Source: Ruminiclostridium sp. (lineage in GTDB: Bacteria > Bacillota > Clostridia > Oscillospirales > Ruminococcaceae). Taken from it: a DNA stretch of 64,000 nt. The notes beneath the pieces were generated by a model that was given only the letters and a program-made list of their open reading frames with translations, was not told where the DNA came from and did not search any database. The DNA is taken from assembly GCA_017624025.1 (NCBI GenBank), contig JAGANY010000046.1, positions 1 through 64,000 of the forward strand, in the 5' to 3' direction. Shown here piece by piece: positions 45,428 to 54,118 of this stretch; position 1 is the stretch's first letter, and every line of letters starts with the position of its first letter. A program made the position numbers and the translations under genes.

Positions 45428-45904
45428 ATGGAATCAGATAAGCTTGCAGATTACATAGCGAAATATCACGGAACGCTTTTCAGACTTGCATACAGCTACT
45501 TAAAAAACAGCCACGATTCCGAAGATATTACACAAGAGGCTTTTTTACGGCTTTACTGCTCAGAAATACATTTTGAGACAGAAGAAAACGCAAAAGCGTG
45601 GCTTATTCGTGTTACAATAAATCTATGTAAGGACGCACTTAAATCTGTATGGTTCAAAGGAAGAAGCGAATTATCCGATAATATCCCATACGAAAACAAA
45701 AGCGAAAGTGTTATAATGGATTGTATAAGAAGGCTTAAGCCCGAATACAGAGGAATAATACTGCTTTATTACTACGAAGGATATTCTACAAAGGAAATAG
45801 CTGAAATATGCAGAATTTCCCGTACCTTAGCAACTACCCGTCTTTCCCGTGCCAGGAAGAAACTTAAAAATCTGCTCTTAAAGGAGGGTTACTATGAAAA
45901 ATGA
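45428..45904 (+). CDS. ECF-type RNA polymerase sigma factor
   Basis: A 158-residue sigma-70 family protein. Region 2 is visible as LFRLAYSYLKNSHDSEDITQEAF, and region 4 as YEGYSTKEIAEICRISRTLATTRLSRARKKL. The start at 45428 is preferred because AAAGAGG precedes it, although ATG 45410 is possible. It overlaps the next gene by 11 bases, and that gene encodes a membrane protein typical of anti-sigma partners. Its target promoters are not evident. Confidence 0.9.
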   Translation: MESDKLADYIAKYHGTLFRLAYSYLKNSHDSEDITQEAFLRLYCSEIHFETEENAKAWLIRVTINLCKDALKSVWFKGRSELSDNIPYENKSESVIMDCIRRLKPEYRGIILLYYYEGYSTKEIAEICRISRTLATTRLSRARKKLKNLLLKEGYYEK

Positions 45905-47033
45905 AATAGTGAGCCTTTTCGATAAGGTAAAACCAATCCGGAGCGACGATGAGATTCTAAAAGGAGTTCTCAGAAAGGCGGAAGCAATGAAAAACACAAA
46001 AACAAAAGTAAAAATCAATAAACCGATAGCCGCAGTCTGTGCAGCAATTGCCGCTGCAACGATTGGCGTAACAGGTGCGGCAGCGGCAGGAATTATTCGT
46101 TTTGATAAAACTTTCGGCAGGCAGATTCGTGCGGAAAGCGAAGAACTCGGCGAAGAGCTTATAAGCGTAAACGAAGACTTCAGATACAGCGTATCAAATG
46201 ACAATTACACAATCGAACTCAAAGGCGTTACAGGTTCATCATCGGAAATAATCGCAAATCTTGAATTCAAAAGAGTTGACGGAAAGCCTGTTATTGATGA
46301 TTTTATAAACGAGTATAAGCAAGAGGAAAATATATCTTCGGTTGATAGTGTAAAATGCGTTGATAAGGTGGGCTATAACCGATATTCGATAAACGAAAGC
46401 GGAAATATAGACATAGATCTGAATTTCTGTGCTATTTCCCCTATTTCGGGCGAGGTTCTTACCGCAAATGGTTTTGGGTTCTATCCTTCTGAAACGTTCT
46501 TAAATTATATAATAGATAATAATATACCGATAGAAAGCGTTGCTGAAACAGATACAAGCTCAATCATATATCTCCCCGTTGAATGGTCATTCAGCTTCCG
46601 GTATTTCCCTACCGAAAAGGCACTTATAGAGATAGAAGCAAATGAACTGAATACTATTGTAAATCTAAATGCTACAACATATACCGATGACAGCGAAGAA
46701 GATTTCACAAGTGAGTTTACATTAGACAAGATAAAACTTACAGCAACAAGAGGATATCTTACGCTTACCTCAGAAGCATCGGATTATATAAGCTACGGAA
46801 TAACCGCCGATAACAAAAACGATATTCGCTTTATAAGAAAAGACGGAACAGAAGTACTTGCTTTTATTGCTTATTCAAGCACATCGGCAAACGGCAATGT
46901 CGAATGCGGAATTTTATATTCAAGCGAACCCCTGACCTTTGATGAAAACGGCTATGTAATGCCAAAAATAATTGCAGCGGATATATCAGAAATCGAAGCT
47001 GTAGAAATTAACGGACAAATCATCACCTTATAA
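45894..47033 (+). CDS. Membrane anti-sigma factor-like protein
   Basis: A 379-residue protein with a short N-terminal cytoplasmic part (about 1-42), one membrane helix near residues 45-68 (AAVCAAIAAATIGVTGAAAAG) and a large extracellular part made of beta-strand-rich sequence. This layout is that of anti-sigma proteins with DUF4179-like ends. The start has AAAGGAGGG, and the gene overlaps the sigma factor by 11 bases, so it very likely controls it. I cannot name the signal. Confidence 0.75.
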   Translation: MKNEIVSLFDKVKPIRSDDEILKGVLRKAEAMKNTKTKVKINKPIAAVCAAIAAATIGVTGAAAAGIIRFDKTFGRQIRAESEELGEELISVNEDFRYSVSNDNYTIELKGVTGSSSEIIANLEFKRVDGKPVIDDFINEYKQEENISSVDSVKCVDKVGYNRYSINESGNIDIDLNFCAISPISGEVLTANGFGFYPSETFLNYIIDNNIPIESVAETDTSSIIYLPVEWSFSFRYFPTEKALIEIEANELNTIVNLNATTYTDDSEEDFTSEFTLDKIKLTATRGYLTLTSEASDYISYGITADNKNDIRFIRKDGTEVLAFIAYSSTSANGNVECGILYSSEPLTFDENGYVMPKIIAADISEIEAVEINGQIITL

Positions 47034-47038
47034 AAAAC

Positions 47039-47064
47039 CCCTGTCAGTTTCAAAGCTGACAGGG
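47039..47064. terminator. Bidirectional terminator
   Basis: CCCTGTCAG at 47039-47047 pairs with CTGACAGGG at 47056-47064, between the anti-sigma gene and convergent pepF. Confidence 0.75.
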
Positions 47065-47070
47065 ATTTTA

Positions 47071-48876
47071 TTATAATTCGCTTGCTAACGCTTCCATTTC
47101 ATCAAGAAGCTCGCCGAAGAGCTTTAATGCGTCAGAAACGACCTTCGGGTCGGTCATATCTACTCCTGCACCCTTCAATAAATCAACAGGCGTCTTAGAA
47201 TTTCCGCCCTTTAAGAAACCGAGGTAATCATTCACCTCTGTTTCACCGCCGTTCAATACACGCTGTGAAAGTGCGATTGCGGCAGAGAAGCCTGTTGCAT
47301 ACTGATATACATAGTAATTGTAATAGAAATGGGGGATTCTTGCCCATTCGTAATTTATTTCGTCATCGTGAGTGATACCATCACCGAAATAAAGCTTATT
47401 GAGGTCTCCGTAAAGACCGCAAAGAAAGTCGGAAGTTATAGCTTCTCCCCTTGCCTGTGCTTCGTTTATCTTAAGCTCAAATTCCGCAAACATAGTCTGG
47501 CGGTAAAGTGTGGTTCTGAACTGTTCGAGGAAATAATTGATAAGATATGCTTTCTGCTTCTTATCTGTTGTTGTTTTAAGAAGATACTGCATAAGAAGAG
47601 ATTCGTTAAAGGTTGATGCAACCTCGGCAACGAAAATCTCATAGTCAGAATAAACAGTAGGCTGGTTTTCATTAGAGTAGTAGGAATGAAGAGCGTGACC
47701 CATTTCGTGGGCAATTGTAAAAGCAGACTGTAAATCATCGGTATGATTAAGAAGCACGTAAGGATGAACGCCTGCTCCTGCTGAATAAGCACCGCTGCAC
47801 TTGCCTTCGTTTTCATATACGTCTATCCAACCGCCTGCAAAGCCCTTTTTCATAAGCTCTACATAGCTTTCACCGAGAGGCTTTACTGCCTCAAGAACCA
47901 TATCTCTTGCTTCCTCGTAGGTTATTTTCATTTCAACATCGCTAACCATAGGAGCATAAAGGTCATAGTAATGAAGCTCATCAACGCCTAAAAGCTTTTT
48001 TCTTAACTCAACATATCTATACATCTTATCCATATTTGCGTGAACTGCTTCAATAAGGCTGTGATATACGCTCTGAGGAACCTCTGTGCTGTCAAGTGCC
48101 GCTTCGAGAGTGTTTTCGTATTTTCTCACATTTGCATTGAATGACAAAGTTTTTAAATGTCCGGAAAGAATAGAAGTATATGTGTTTTCAAAGCTCTTAT
48201 ATGTGTGATAGAGGTTTTCGAATGCAGATTTTCTTAAAACACGGTTTTCGCCCTGCATAAGAGGAATATAGCTTCCGTGGGTAACCTGGTGTGTCTTACC
48301 ATCCTTATCTACTGCATCCGGGAACTTTATATCCGCATTATCAAGCATAGAAAAAACAGTTGAGGGAGTGTTCTTCATCTCGCCTGTCATTGCGAGTATT
48401 CTTTCTTCTTCCGGAGAAAGAATATGCTCACGGCGTTTGAAGATTCTGTCGAGAGAGAGTCTGTAAAGCTCTAAACCGCTTTCTTCTTTATAAAAAGCTT
48501 CCATTTTTTCTTCCGGAACAGAAAGAATTTCGGGAACAGCAAAGGCAGCGGCACTGCTTATATTCGTAAGAAGAGATTCTACTCGCTCGCAATAGCCGGA
48601 GTAAAGGCTTACTCTTGTATCCTCATCACTTTTTCTGTTTGAATAATGGATAAGGTCACGAGCAATTTCTGTTATTTCGTCATCAAGCTTAAGATAACCG
48701 AGCATATCGGATGCTGAAACAGAAATCTTGCCTTTATACGCTGAAAGCATATCCGGGTATTTCCCTGCATCATCAAGCGCCTTCTCGAAAGCTTCATCAT
48801 TTTCGTATAAATCCTCAAGTTTCCACTTGTATTCAGCGGAAACCTCGCTTCTCTGAGGTATTTTCTTTTCGGACAT
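47071..48876 (-). CDS. pepF: Oligoendopeptidase F
   Basis: A 601-residue M3-family zinc metallopeptidase that degrades small peptides in the cytoplasm. The zinc motif is AHEMGHALHSYYS near residue 388, with the third ligand Glu downstream in VAEVASTFNE. Length and architecture are normal for PepF. The start is preceded by AAAGGA. It is monocistronic or co-transcribed with the flavoprotein gene upstream. Confidence 0.96.
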   Translation of the reverse strand: MSEKKIPQRSEVSAEYKWKLEDLYENDEAFEKALDDAGKYPDMLSAYKGKISVSASDMLGYLKLDDEITEIARDLIHYSNRKSDEDTRVSLYSGYCERVESLLTNISSAAAFAVPEILSVPEEKMEAFYKEESGLELYRLSLDRIFKRREHILSPEEERILAMTGEMKNTPSTVFSMLDNADIKFPDAVDKDGKTHQVTHGSYIPLMQGENRVLRKSAFENLYHTYKSFENTYTSILSGHLKTLSFNANVRKYENTLEAALDSTEVPQSVYHSLIEAVHANMDKMYRYVELRKKLLGVDELHYYDLYAPMVSDVEMKITYEEARDMVLEAVKPLGESYVELMKKGFAGGWIDVYENEGKCSGAYSAGAGVHPYVLLNHTDDLQSAFTIAHEMGHALHSYYSNENQPTVYSDYEIFVAEVASTFNESLLMQYLLKTTTDKKQKAYLINYFLEQFRTTLYRQTMFAEFELKINEAQARGEAITSDFLCGLYGDLNKLYFGDGITHDDEINYEWARIPHFYYNYYVYQYATGFSAAIALSQRVLNGGETEVNDYLGFLKGGNSKTPVDLLKGAGVDMTDPKVVSDALKLFGELLDEMEALASEL

Positions 48877-48895
48877 AATTTATAGTTCCTTTCTT

Positions 48896-49510
48896 TTATC
48901 TTATGTAGCTGAACTTAATCTTATCTTCCTTTTCCGGAACAGGAATCTTACTTTCAGCCTGCATTTTAAGAAGATATGACATATTTTTTCCGATAGTTCT
49001 TGCAATCTGGATACCTTCGAGGTCCTGCTCTGCTTCGCCCTTGCCTGCACCGTGTACTCCGGGCCAGTAATTTGTAGGAGTTATGAGCATTTCAGAGAAG
49101 GTAAAGAAATTATAGATAGTCTGGTATGTGTGTGTAACACCGCTTCTTCTGAGGGCAGTTATTGCAGCACAGGGCTTAAAACGCATTTTGCTGCTATGAA
49201 CGTAGAAAAAGCGGTCGAGGAACGATTTCAACGTTCCGTTTATGCCTGCATAATACACAGGAGAGCCGACTATAATACCATCAGCCGAAGCAACCTTTTC
49301 TGCAATCTCATTAAAACCGTCGTTATCAAATGCACACTTACCGATTTTTGCACAGGCATCGCAAGCTCTGCAGCCTGTAATACCGAGAGAGCCGACATTT
49401 ACGATTTCGGTTTCGATACCCTCGGAATTAAGTACATCACAGGCGGTTTTCAATGCACAGTAAGTATTTCCATCCTTACGGGGACTTCCGTTTATTGCTA
49501 CTACTTTCAT
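48896..49510 (-). CDS. Flavodoxin-like NAD(P)H reductase / iron-sulfur flavoprotein
   Basis: A 204-residue FMN-binding protein. The phosphate loop is NGSPRKDGNT near residue 7, followed by CRACDACAKIGKCAFDND, a Cys cluster that could bind a [4Fe-4S] centre as in ISF proteins. SPVYYAGINGTLKSFLDRF is the usual dimer and flavin-contact region. It probably reduces quinones or related electron acceptors. The start has GAAAGGA. It lies 19 bases upstream of pepF on the same strand. Confidence 0.88.
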   Translation of the reverse strand: MKVVAINGSPRKDGNTYCALKTACDVLNSEGIETEIVNVGSLGITGCRACDACAKIGKCAFDNDGFNEIAEKVASADGIIVGSPVYYAGINGTLKSFLDRFFYVHSSKMRFKPCAAITALRRSGVTHTYQTIYNFFTFSEMLITPTNYWPGVHGAGKGEAEQDLEGIQIARTIGKNMSYLLKMQAESKIPVPEKEDKIKFSYIR

Positions 49511-49560
49511 ATAAAATTTCCTTTCTTAGTTAAAATATTCATTGTATTATATTATACAAC

Positions 49561-49591
49561 AAAAGGACAGTTTTGTAAACCGTCCTTTTTT
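49561..49591 (-). terminator. Terminator of the PpiC lipoprotein gene
   Basis: AAAAGGAC...GTCCTTTT hairpin with a T-tract on both sides. It follows the stop at 49620 on the minus strand. Confidence 0.65.
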
Positions 49592-49619
49592 AAATTTAAA
49601 TAAATTAAATTGTCGATTA

Positions 49620-50975
49620 TTATTCGGTAATCTTTAATAATTCATAATCTATCGTATAAGGGAAACGTTCAATCCATTCAGCGTATGCTTCCTGCTGGAG
49701 ACGTGTACCCTCTGTGTATTCGAGATATCCTCTCATATCCGCTCTTATTGCAGCGAGTTCCTCATCGGTAACAGAGTCGTCGCCGACATACTTTATAATA
49801 TGAATGCCGAAATCGCTTAATGCAGGTTCAGATACGCCGCCTATTTCATCAATAGAAAATACAGCTTCGGTAAACTCGGTTACATAAAGCTCAGAACCGA
49901 CAATTACAGAATAAGGTTCATCAGCACCGTCGTCGTTATATGTAGCCTGTAAGGTATCGAAATCCTCGCCGTTATTGATAAGAGCAACGATATTTTCAAC
50001 CTTTTCCTTCATTTCATCATTATAGGCTTCATTACGAAGACGGTCAGCCTCTTCGTTATTCCCTGACATACGTGCTTGTGAAATTGCGTTCATAGTTTCG
50101 GAATCAAAAGCAACAAGAATCTGGTCAGCAAAACGTGTTCCTTCGGGAACATACATCATACTCAATGTCTTATCAGATTCAAAGGAACGCTTGCTTTCTG
50201 CATATAATTCCTTCGCATAACCGACATATTCTTCAAACATAGCGTCAATATCTTCTTCGGTAACTTCCATATCCTTTATAAGATAAGCCCCGAGCTTATC
50301 CTGGATAAAGCTGCTCTTTTCCCAGGTTTCAAAAATAAAACTGTCAATCTCCGCTCTGTTTAAATCCACCTCAAGAAGTTCAGCGGCACGGACAGTAATT
50401 TCCGCTGCAGTAGCGTCATCACCAAGTTCGGAAGCCGCATAGGCAGTGTAGTTGGAAATAAATTTCTGTTTTGTTGCTTCAGCGTTTTCCTTTATCTGTG
50501 CGACCTCTTCCTCTGTGAGAGAAGACTCTCCGCATCCTAATTCTTCCGCTACCTCGAAAACAATTCTTTCAAAGGTTATGTATGTTATAACATCATCACG
50601 GTACTGTTCACAAGATGCCTTATATTCTTCGCTCATATCATCAGCAATGTTATTGGATATAAGGTAATAAAGATATTCGCTGTAAAATTCGCCGAAGGTT
50701 ACATCGAATTTTCCCGAGTCATTTCCTTCTACGTACGCAATTATCTTATTGCGGTCGATATCCTTCCAGGTTTCAAAGGTGTTTGCGTCAATAGTTAAAA
50801 AATCAGATGCACTGCCTTCGGCAGCTTCTGTTGAAACTTGCGTTGTTGTTACAGCTTCGGTTGTCGTCCCTGCTGTTGTTTCAGATGTTGTTCCTGTTTC
50901 TTCGGCTTTGGAACAGCCTGTGGCAACAGAAATTAAAATCATTGCCGCCAGAACAGCGGATATTTTCTTCTTCAT
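49620..50975 (-). CDS. PpiC/PrsA-like peptidyl-prolyl isomerase lipoprotein
   Basis: A 451-residue lipoprotein. The signal peptide ends in the lipobox SVATGC, Cys about residue 21. A Thr/Glu-rich linker follows, then a SurA-like helical chaperone region (about 70-260) and a rotamase domain (about 270-420; FADQILVAFDS, VIVGSELYVTEFTEAVFS and FGIHIIKYVGDD). Such proteins fold secreted proteins at the outer face of the membrane. The start follows AAAGGAA. It is transcribed alone. Confidence 0.85.
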   Translation of the reverse strand: MKKKISAVLAAMILISVATGCSKAEETGTTSETTAGTTTEAVTTTQVSTEAAEGSASDFLTIDANTFETWKDIDRNKIIAYVEGNDSGKFDVTFGEFYSEYLYYLISNNIADDMSEEYKASCEQYRDDVITYITFERIVFEVAEELGCGESSLTEEEVAQIKENAEATKQKFISNYTAYAASELGDDATAAEITVRAAELLEVDLNRAEIDSFIFETWEKSSFIQDKLGAYLIKDMEVTEEDIDAMFEEYVGYAKELYAESKRSFESDKTLSMMYVPEGTRFADQILVAFDSETMNAISQARMSGNNEEADRLRNEAYNDEMKEKVENIVALINNGEDFDTLQATYNDDGADEPYSVIVGSELYVTEFTEAVFSIDEIGGVSEPALSDFGIHIIKYVGDDSVTDEELAAIRADMRGYLEYTEGTRLQQEAYAEWIERFPYTIDYELLKITE

Positions 50976-51067
50976 TTTTTGTTTTTCCTTTCTTTTATCT
51001 TATAAAAACAATATTCCTATTATACACAACTGCTATTATATCATAGTAATATGAAAAAATCAAAACA

Positions 51068-51120
51068 TTTTTTAAAAAAATATGTGTTTTTTTAAAAAAA
51101 AGCTGTATTTTTTTAAAAAA
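51068..51120 (+). repeat. Three phased T-tract/A-tract blocks upstream of BMP gene
   Basis: Blocks of 6-7 T followed by 6-8 A are centred at about 51073, 51093 and 51114, spaced 20-21 bases apart, two turns of the helix. They lie immediately upstream of a TATAAT at 51127-51132. They could form an UP-like or nucleoid-protein site. TnAn blocks are not strongly bent on their own. Confidence 0.55.
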
Positions 51121-51171
51121 GTGTGTTATAATAAAGAGAATAAGAATTTATAACCGAAAGGATTGGTATAA

Positions 51172-52401
51172 ATGAAAAAATTTAAGAAATGGATTTCTCT
51201 TATTTTAACAACATCAATGCTTCTTACCTTATCGGGCTGTGACAAGGAAGGCGAAGGCGAAACGACCGAAGACCCCGCCCTTACCGCTGTTACAGATGAA
51301 AGCGGTAATCCTGTTACTGATGAAGAGGGTAATATGATTCCCGAAGAGGCTGAACCCGAAAAGGTTTATAAAGTAGGCTTTATTTATAGCAATGAAGTAA
51401 GCGACGGTTCTACCAATGCTGTTTTCGAAAACGCAAGAGAACAGATTGAGAAGACTCTCGCTATCGAAACCTGTTACCTCGAAAATGTACTTGTTTCCGA
51501 AATACCTGCCGCTGTAAGAGAATTACAGGATAACGGCTGTAATATCATAGTTTCCTGCAGCACCCGTTTCTCAAACTCCATAACAAAAGAATCACAGGCT
51601 TCGGCTGATACACATTACATAAACTTCGGCAGCGATACAAGCAACGCAAATATGTCTTCCTTCGGCGGAGAGCTTTACCAGACCGCAAATATATGCGGTA
51701 TTGCAGGAGCATATAATACAGAAACAAACGTACTCGGTATTGTTGCTGACCCAAGCTCATACAATGTTTACGGAATTGTCGATTCCTATGTTCTTGGTGC
51801 AAAGGAAATCTGGGGAGCACAGACAGATGTACGTCTCAACTGGGTATGGTCAACAGACGAAGCACAGGTAAAGGCTTCCGTTGATGACCTTGTAGGCCAG
51901 GGAGCTGATGTCATTATGTGCTACACAGAAAGCGATATTGCCGCTAAGTACTGTGAGGAAATCGGCGTTAAGGTTATCGCTAACTCCTGTAACCTTCCCG
52001 AAATTGCTCCCGAACAGTATATAACAGGCTTCTTCTTCAATGCATCAACGTTTATCGTTGATACAGTTCGTGCTATAAAGGCAGACAACTTCGTTTCTAC
52101 CGTTCATAGCGGCGGTATTGCGGCAGGTACTGCCAGACTTATTGATTTCTCGCCTAACTCAAGAGAAGGTACAGAAACTATTGCATCGAAGCTTTATGAA
52201 TATGTAAAAAGCGGACAGGCTCATCCCTTCACAGGAGAAATAAAGAACCGCGACTATAAAATAATGGTTGAAAAAGGTCAGCAGCTCGGCTTCTCCTCTA
52301 TCCGTGATATAGACTGGCTCGTTCTCGGCGTTACAAAGGTTTCTGATTTCACTAAAGTAATTGAGAACCCTACGCCCAGCGATATGGTTATAAAAGAATA
52401 A
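51172..52401 (+). CDS. BMP-family substrate-binding lipoprotein
   Basis: A 409-residue lipoprotein with signal peptide and lipobox LLTLSGC (Cys about 22), then an acidic linker and a Med/BmpA-type type I periplasmic-binding-like domain (VYKVGFIYSNEVSDGSTNAV, NIIVSCSTRFSNSITK, HSGGIAAGTARLIDF). Members usually bind purine nucleosides for an ABC importer. No permease or ATPase is nearby, so it may be a stand-alone receptor. The start follows GAAAGGA. It overlaps the next gene by one base. Confidence 0.85.
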   Translation: MKKFKKWISLILTTSMLLTLSGCDKEGEGETTEDPALTAVTDESGNPVTDEEGNMIPEEAEPEKVYKVGFIYSNEVSDGSTNAVFENAREQIEKTLAIETCYLENVLVSEIPAAVRELQDNGCNIIVSCSTRFSNSITKESQASADTHYINFGSDTSNANMSSFGGELYQTANICGIAGAYNTETNVLGIVADPSSYNVYGIVDSYVLGAKEIWGAQTDVRLNWVWSTDEAQVKASVDDLVGQGADVIMCYTESDIAAKYCEEIGVKVIANSCNLPEIAPEQYITGFFFNASTFIVDTVRAIKADNFVSTVHSGGIAAGTARLIDFSPNSREGTETIASKLYEYVKSGQAHPFTGEIKNRDYKIMVEKGQQLGFSSIRDIDWLVLGVTKVSDFTKVIENPTPSDMVIKE

Positions 52402-53198
52402 TGAGACGACCTTATGTATGCTTCTTCGGCGATGAAGATAAATGCCGCAATATAATGAATCGTTTTAACGCTGTTGAAGCCGTTTACATAACCCGTAACG
52501 CTGATATAAGCAAAGCAGTAAAGAAAAGACCTGCATTAATGTTCGCTATCGCTCAGAAGGGGCAGAATATGCATTCAGATTATTATATGAATGCTCTCAC
52601 GCTTTCTTTTAAGCACAAGACTCCTGTATTCACTGTTTGTTCCGCTGACCAGTTCTTTACATTTAAAAACACCTCGGAAGGAGCTATCGTTTACCGTACT
52701 TCTTTAACAGGCATAAGCAGTGCGTTACGTGAAATGATAAAGTTCTTTGAACAGCATCGGAATGCCGAGTTTATGCTCATAAAATCTGTTTTTACTCCTG
52801 TAACGGTTATTTCTGATAACGCTATTCTTTCTGCATACGCTGAAAACAAGATATGCCCTGTAAAAGGAACAAATAACCGTCTTGTCATTGTTTCGCCGGA
52901 TTCCGATCCGGATAACTGCTTTACAATTAACAACAATTCACGCTCATTTATTATAACTGCAAACAAGGACGGCTCTGTGCCGATTTCTTTCCGTCGGATT
53001 TATACAAGAACGAAGAATAAAAATCATTCCTGTATTTACCTCACAGCAACAAAGGACAGCATCAGACCCGAAAAATATGCTGTAATCCATACGGATATAT
53101 TTAATGAAAATGATACTATTGAACGTGAGCTACGCAAGAAACGAAAATCCGGTATGACACAGGTTCGTCTTATGACAGATAAAAAAGAGAAAGAATAA
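52401..53198 (+). CDS. Protein of unknown function coupled to BMP lipoprotein
   Basis: I do not recognise this 265-residue protein. It is hydrophilic, without signal peptide or membrane helix. Its first 110 residues alternate beta and helical segments as in a receiver or Rossmann-like domain (YVCFFGDEDKCRNIMNRF, PALMFAIAQKGQNMHSDYY, HKTPVFTVCSADQFFTF). The C-terminal half is basic. The start overlaps the BMP gene stop (TAATG), so they are coupled and probably act together. A response-regulator or sugar-binding role is only a guess. Confidence 0.65.
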   Translation: MRRPYVCFFGDEDKCRNIMNRFNAVEAVYITRNADISKAVKKRPALMFAIAQKGQNMHSDYYMNALTLSFKHKTPVFTVCSADQFFTFKNTSEGAIVYRTSLTGISSALREMIKFFEQHRNAEFMLIKSVFTPVTVISDNAILSAYAENKICPVKGTNNRLVIVSPDSDPDNCFTINNNSRSFIITANKDGSVPISFRRIYTRTKNKNHSCIYLTATKDSIRPEKYAVIHTDIFNENDTIERELRKKRKSGMTQVRLMTDKKEKE

Positions 53199-53202
53199 AT
53201 TT

Positions 53203-53235
53203 AACCGCTGTATAATCAAAATACAGCGGTTTTTA
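53203..53235. terminator. Bidirectional terminator
   Basis: AACCGCTGTAT at 53203-53213 pairs with ATACAGCGGTT at 53221-53231. It lies between the unknown gene and convergent dprA and is followed by TTTA. Confidence 0.8.
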
Positions 53236-53237
53236 TT

Positions 53238-54092
53238 TTACATATTATTAAGAACATCATCGTGGTTAAATAGCGGTATAGCTCCGTCACGAAGCATTTC
53301 CACAACACCGATATATTTTGAATCAAATATATCGGGAGGCGGAACACAATATACATCCCTGCCCTCTTGTACCGCTAATCTTGCAGTTATAAGAGAACCG
53401 CTTATTTCATCGGCCTGGAAAACAATAGTTCCGCCGGAAAGGCCTGCCATAATGCGGTTGCGGATTTCAAAATATTCAACCGTAGGACTCGTATTCGGTA
53501 AAAGTTCAGATATATACGCTCCGCCGTTATTTATTATATCATTGCGAAGAAACCTGCTGTTACGGGGATATTCATAAAACATTCCGCAAGCAAGAACCCC
53601 GACGGTAGGGTTATTATTGTTTATACAGGCTGAATGTGCAACGTTATCTACTCCGTTTGCCATACCGCTTACAAGAGTTATACCTGCTGATGATAAATCA
53701 GTACATACACGGCGTGCAAGCTTTTTAATATATTCTGTTATCTCTCTTGCGCCTACAGCGGTTATACAAGGACGATTAAGACAATCGAGATCTCCTTTAT
53801 AAAACAAAAGAGACGGAGGATTATAAATCTCACGAAGCAGACGAGGATAGTCCTTATCGTATATGCTTACGAGTTTTATACCTCTTTTAATACAGCTTTC
53901 ATAGAGCTTATCTATATTCCTGTAGGAAGCGAATTCAGCCTTCTTCTTAATCTCATCATCAAGAAAATCGCACTCACCACTGTCTATTGCTTCACAGGCA
54001 CCGATTGCGTCTCCGTAATAATCAAGATATTTATGTATAACAGGATTTGCTGCACCAAAAATCTGCACAAGACGCATAAGTGATCTGTACAT
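53238..54092 (-). CDS. dprA: DNA-processing protein DprA
   Basis: A 284-residue single-strand DNA-binding protein that loads RecA onto incoming DNA during transformation. The Rossmann core is visible as ITAVGAREITEYIKK and GITLVSGMANGVDNVAHSACI, then AGLSGGTIVFQADEISGS and the ending DVYCVPPPDIFDS. It is a little shorter than the typical DprA, without an obvious C-terminal winged helix. The start has AAAGGA. Other competence genes are not near, except a ComEB-like deaminase at 56775. Confidence 0.9.
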   Translation of the reverse strand: MYRSLMRLVQIFGAANPVIHKYLDYYGDAIGACEAIDSGECDFLDDEIKKKAEFASYRNIDKLYESCIKRGIKLVSIYDKDYPRLLREIYNPPSLLFYKGDLDCLNRPCITAVGAREITEYIKKLARRVCTDLSSAGITLVSGMANGVDNVAHSACINNNNPTVGVLACGMFYEYPRNSRFLRNDIINNGGAYISELLPNTSPTVEYFEIRNRIMAGLSGGTIVFQADEISGSLITARLAVQEGRDVYCVPPPDIFDSKYIGVVEMLRDGAIPLFNHDDVLNNM

Positions 54093-54118
54093 ATCTTTTT
54101 ATCCTTTCAAGAATGCTG

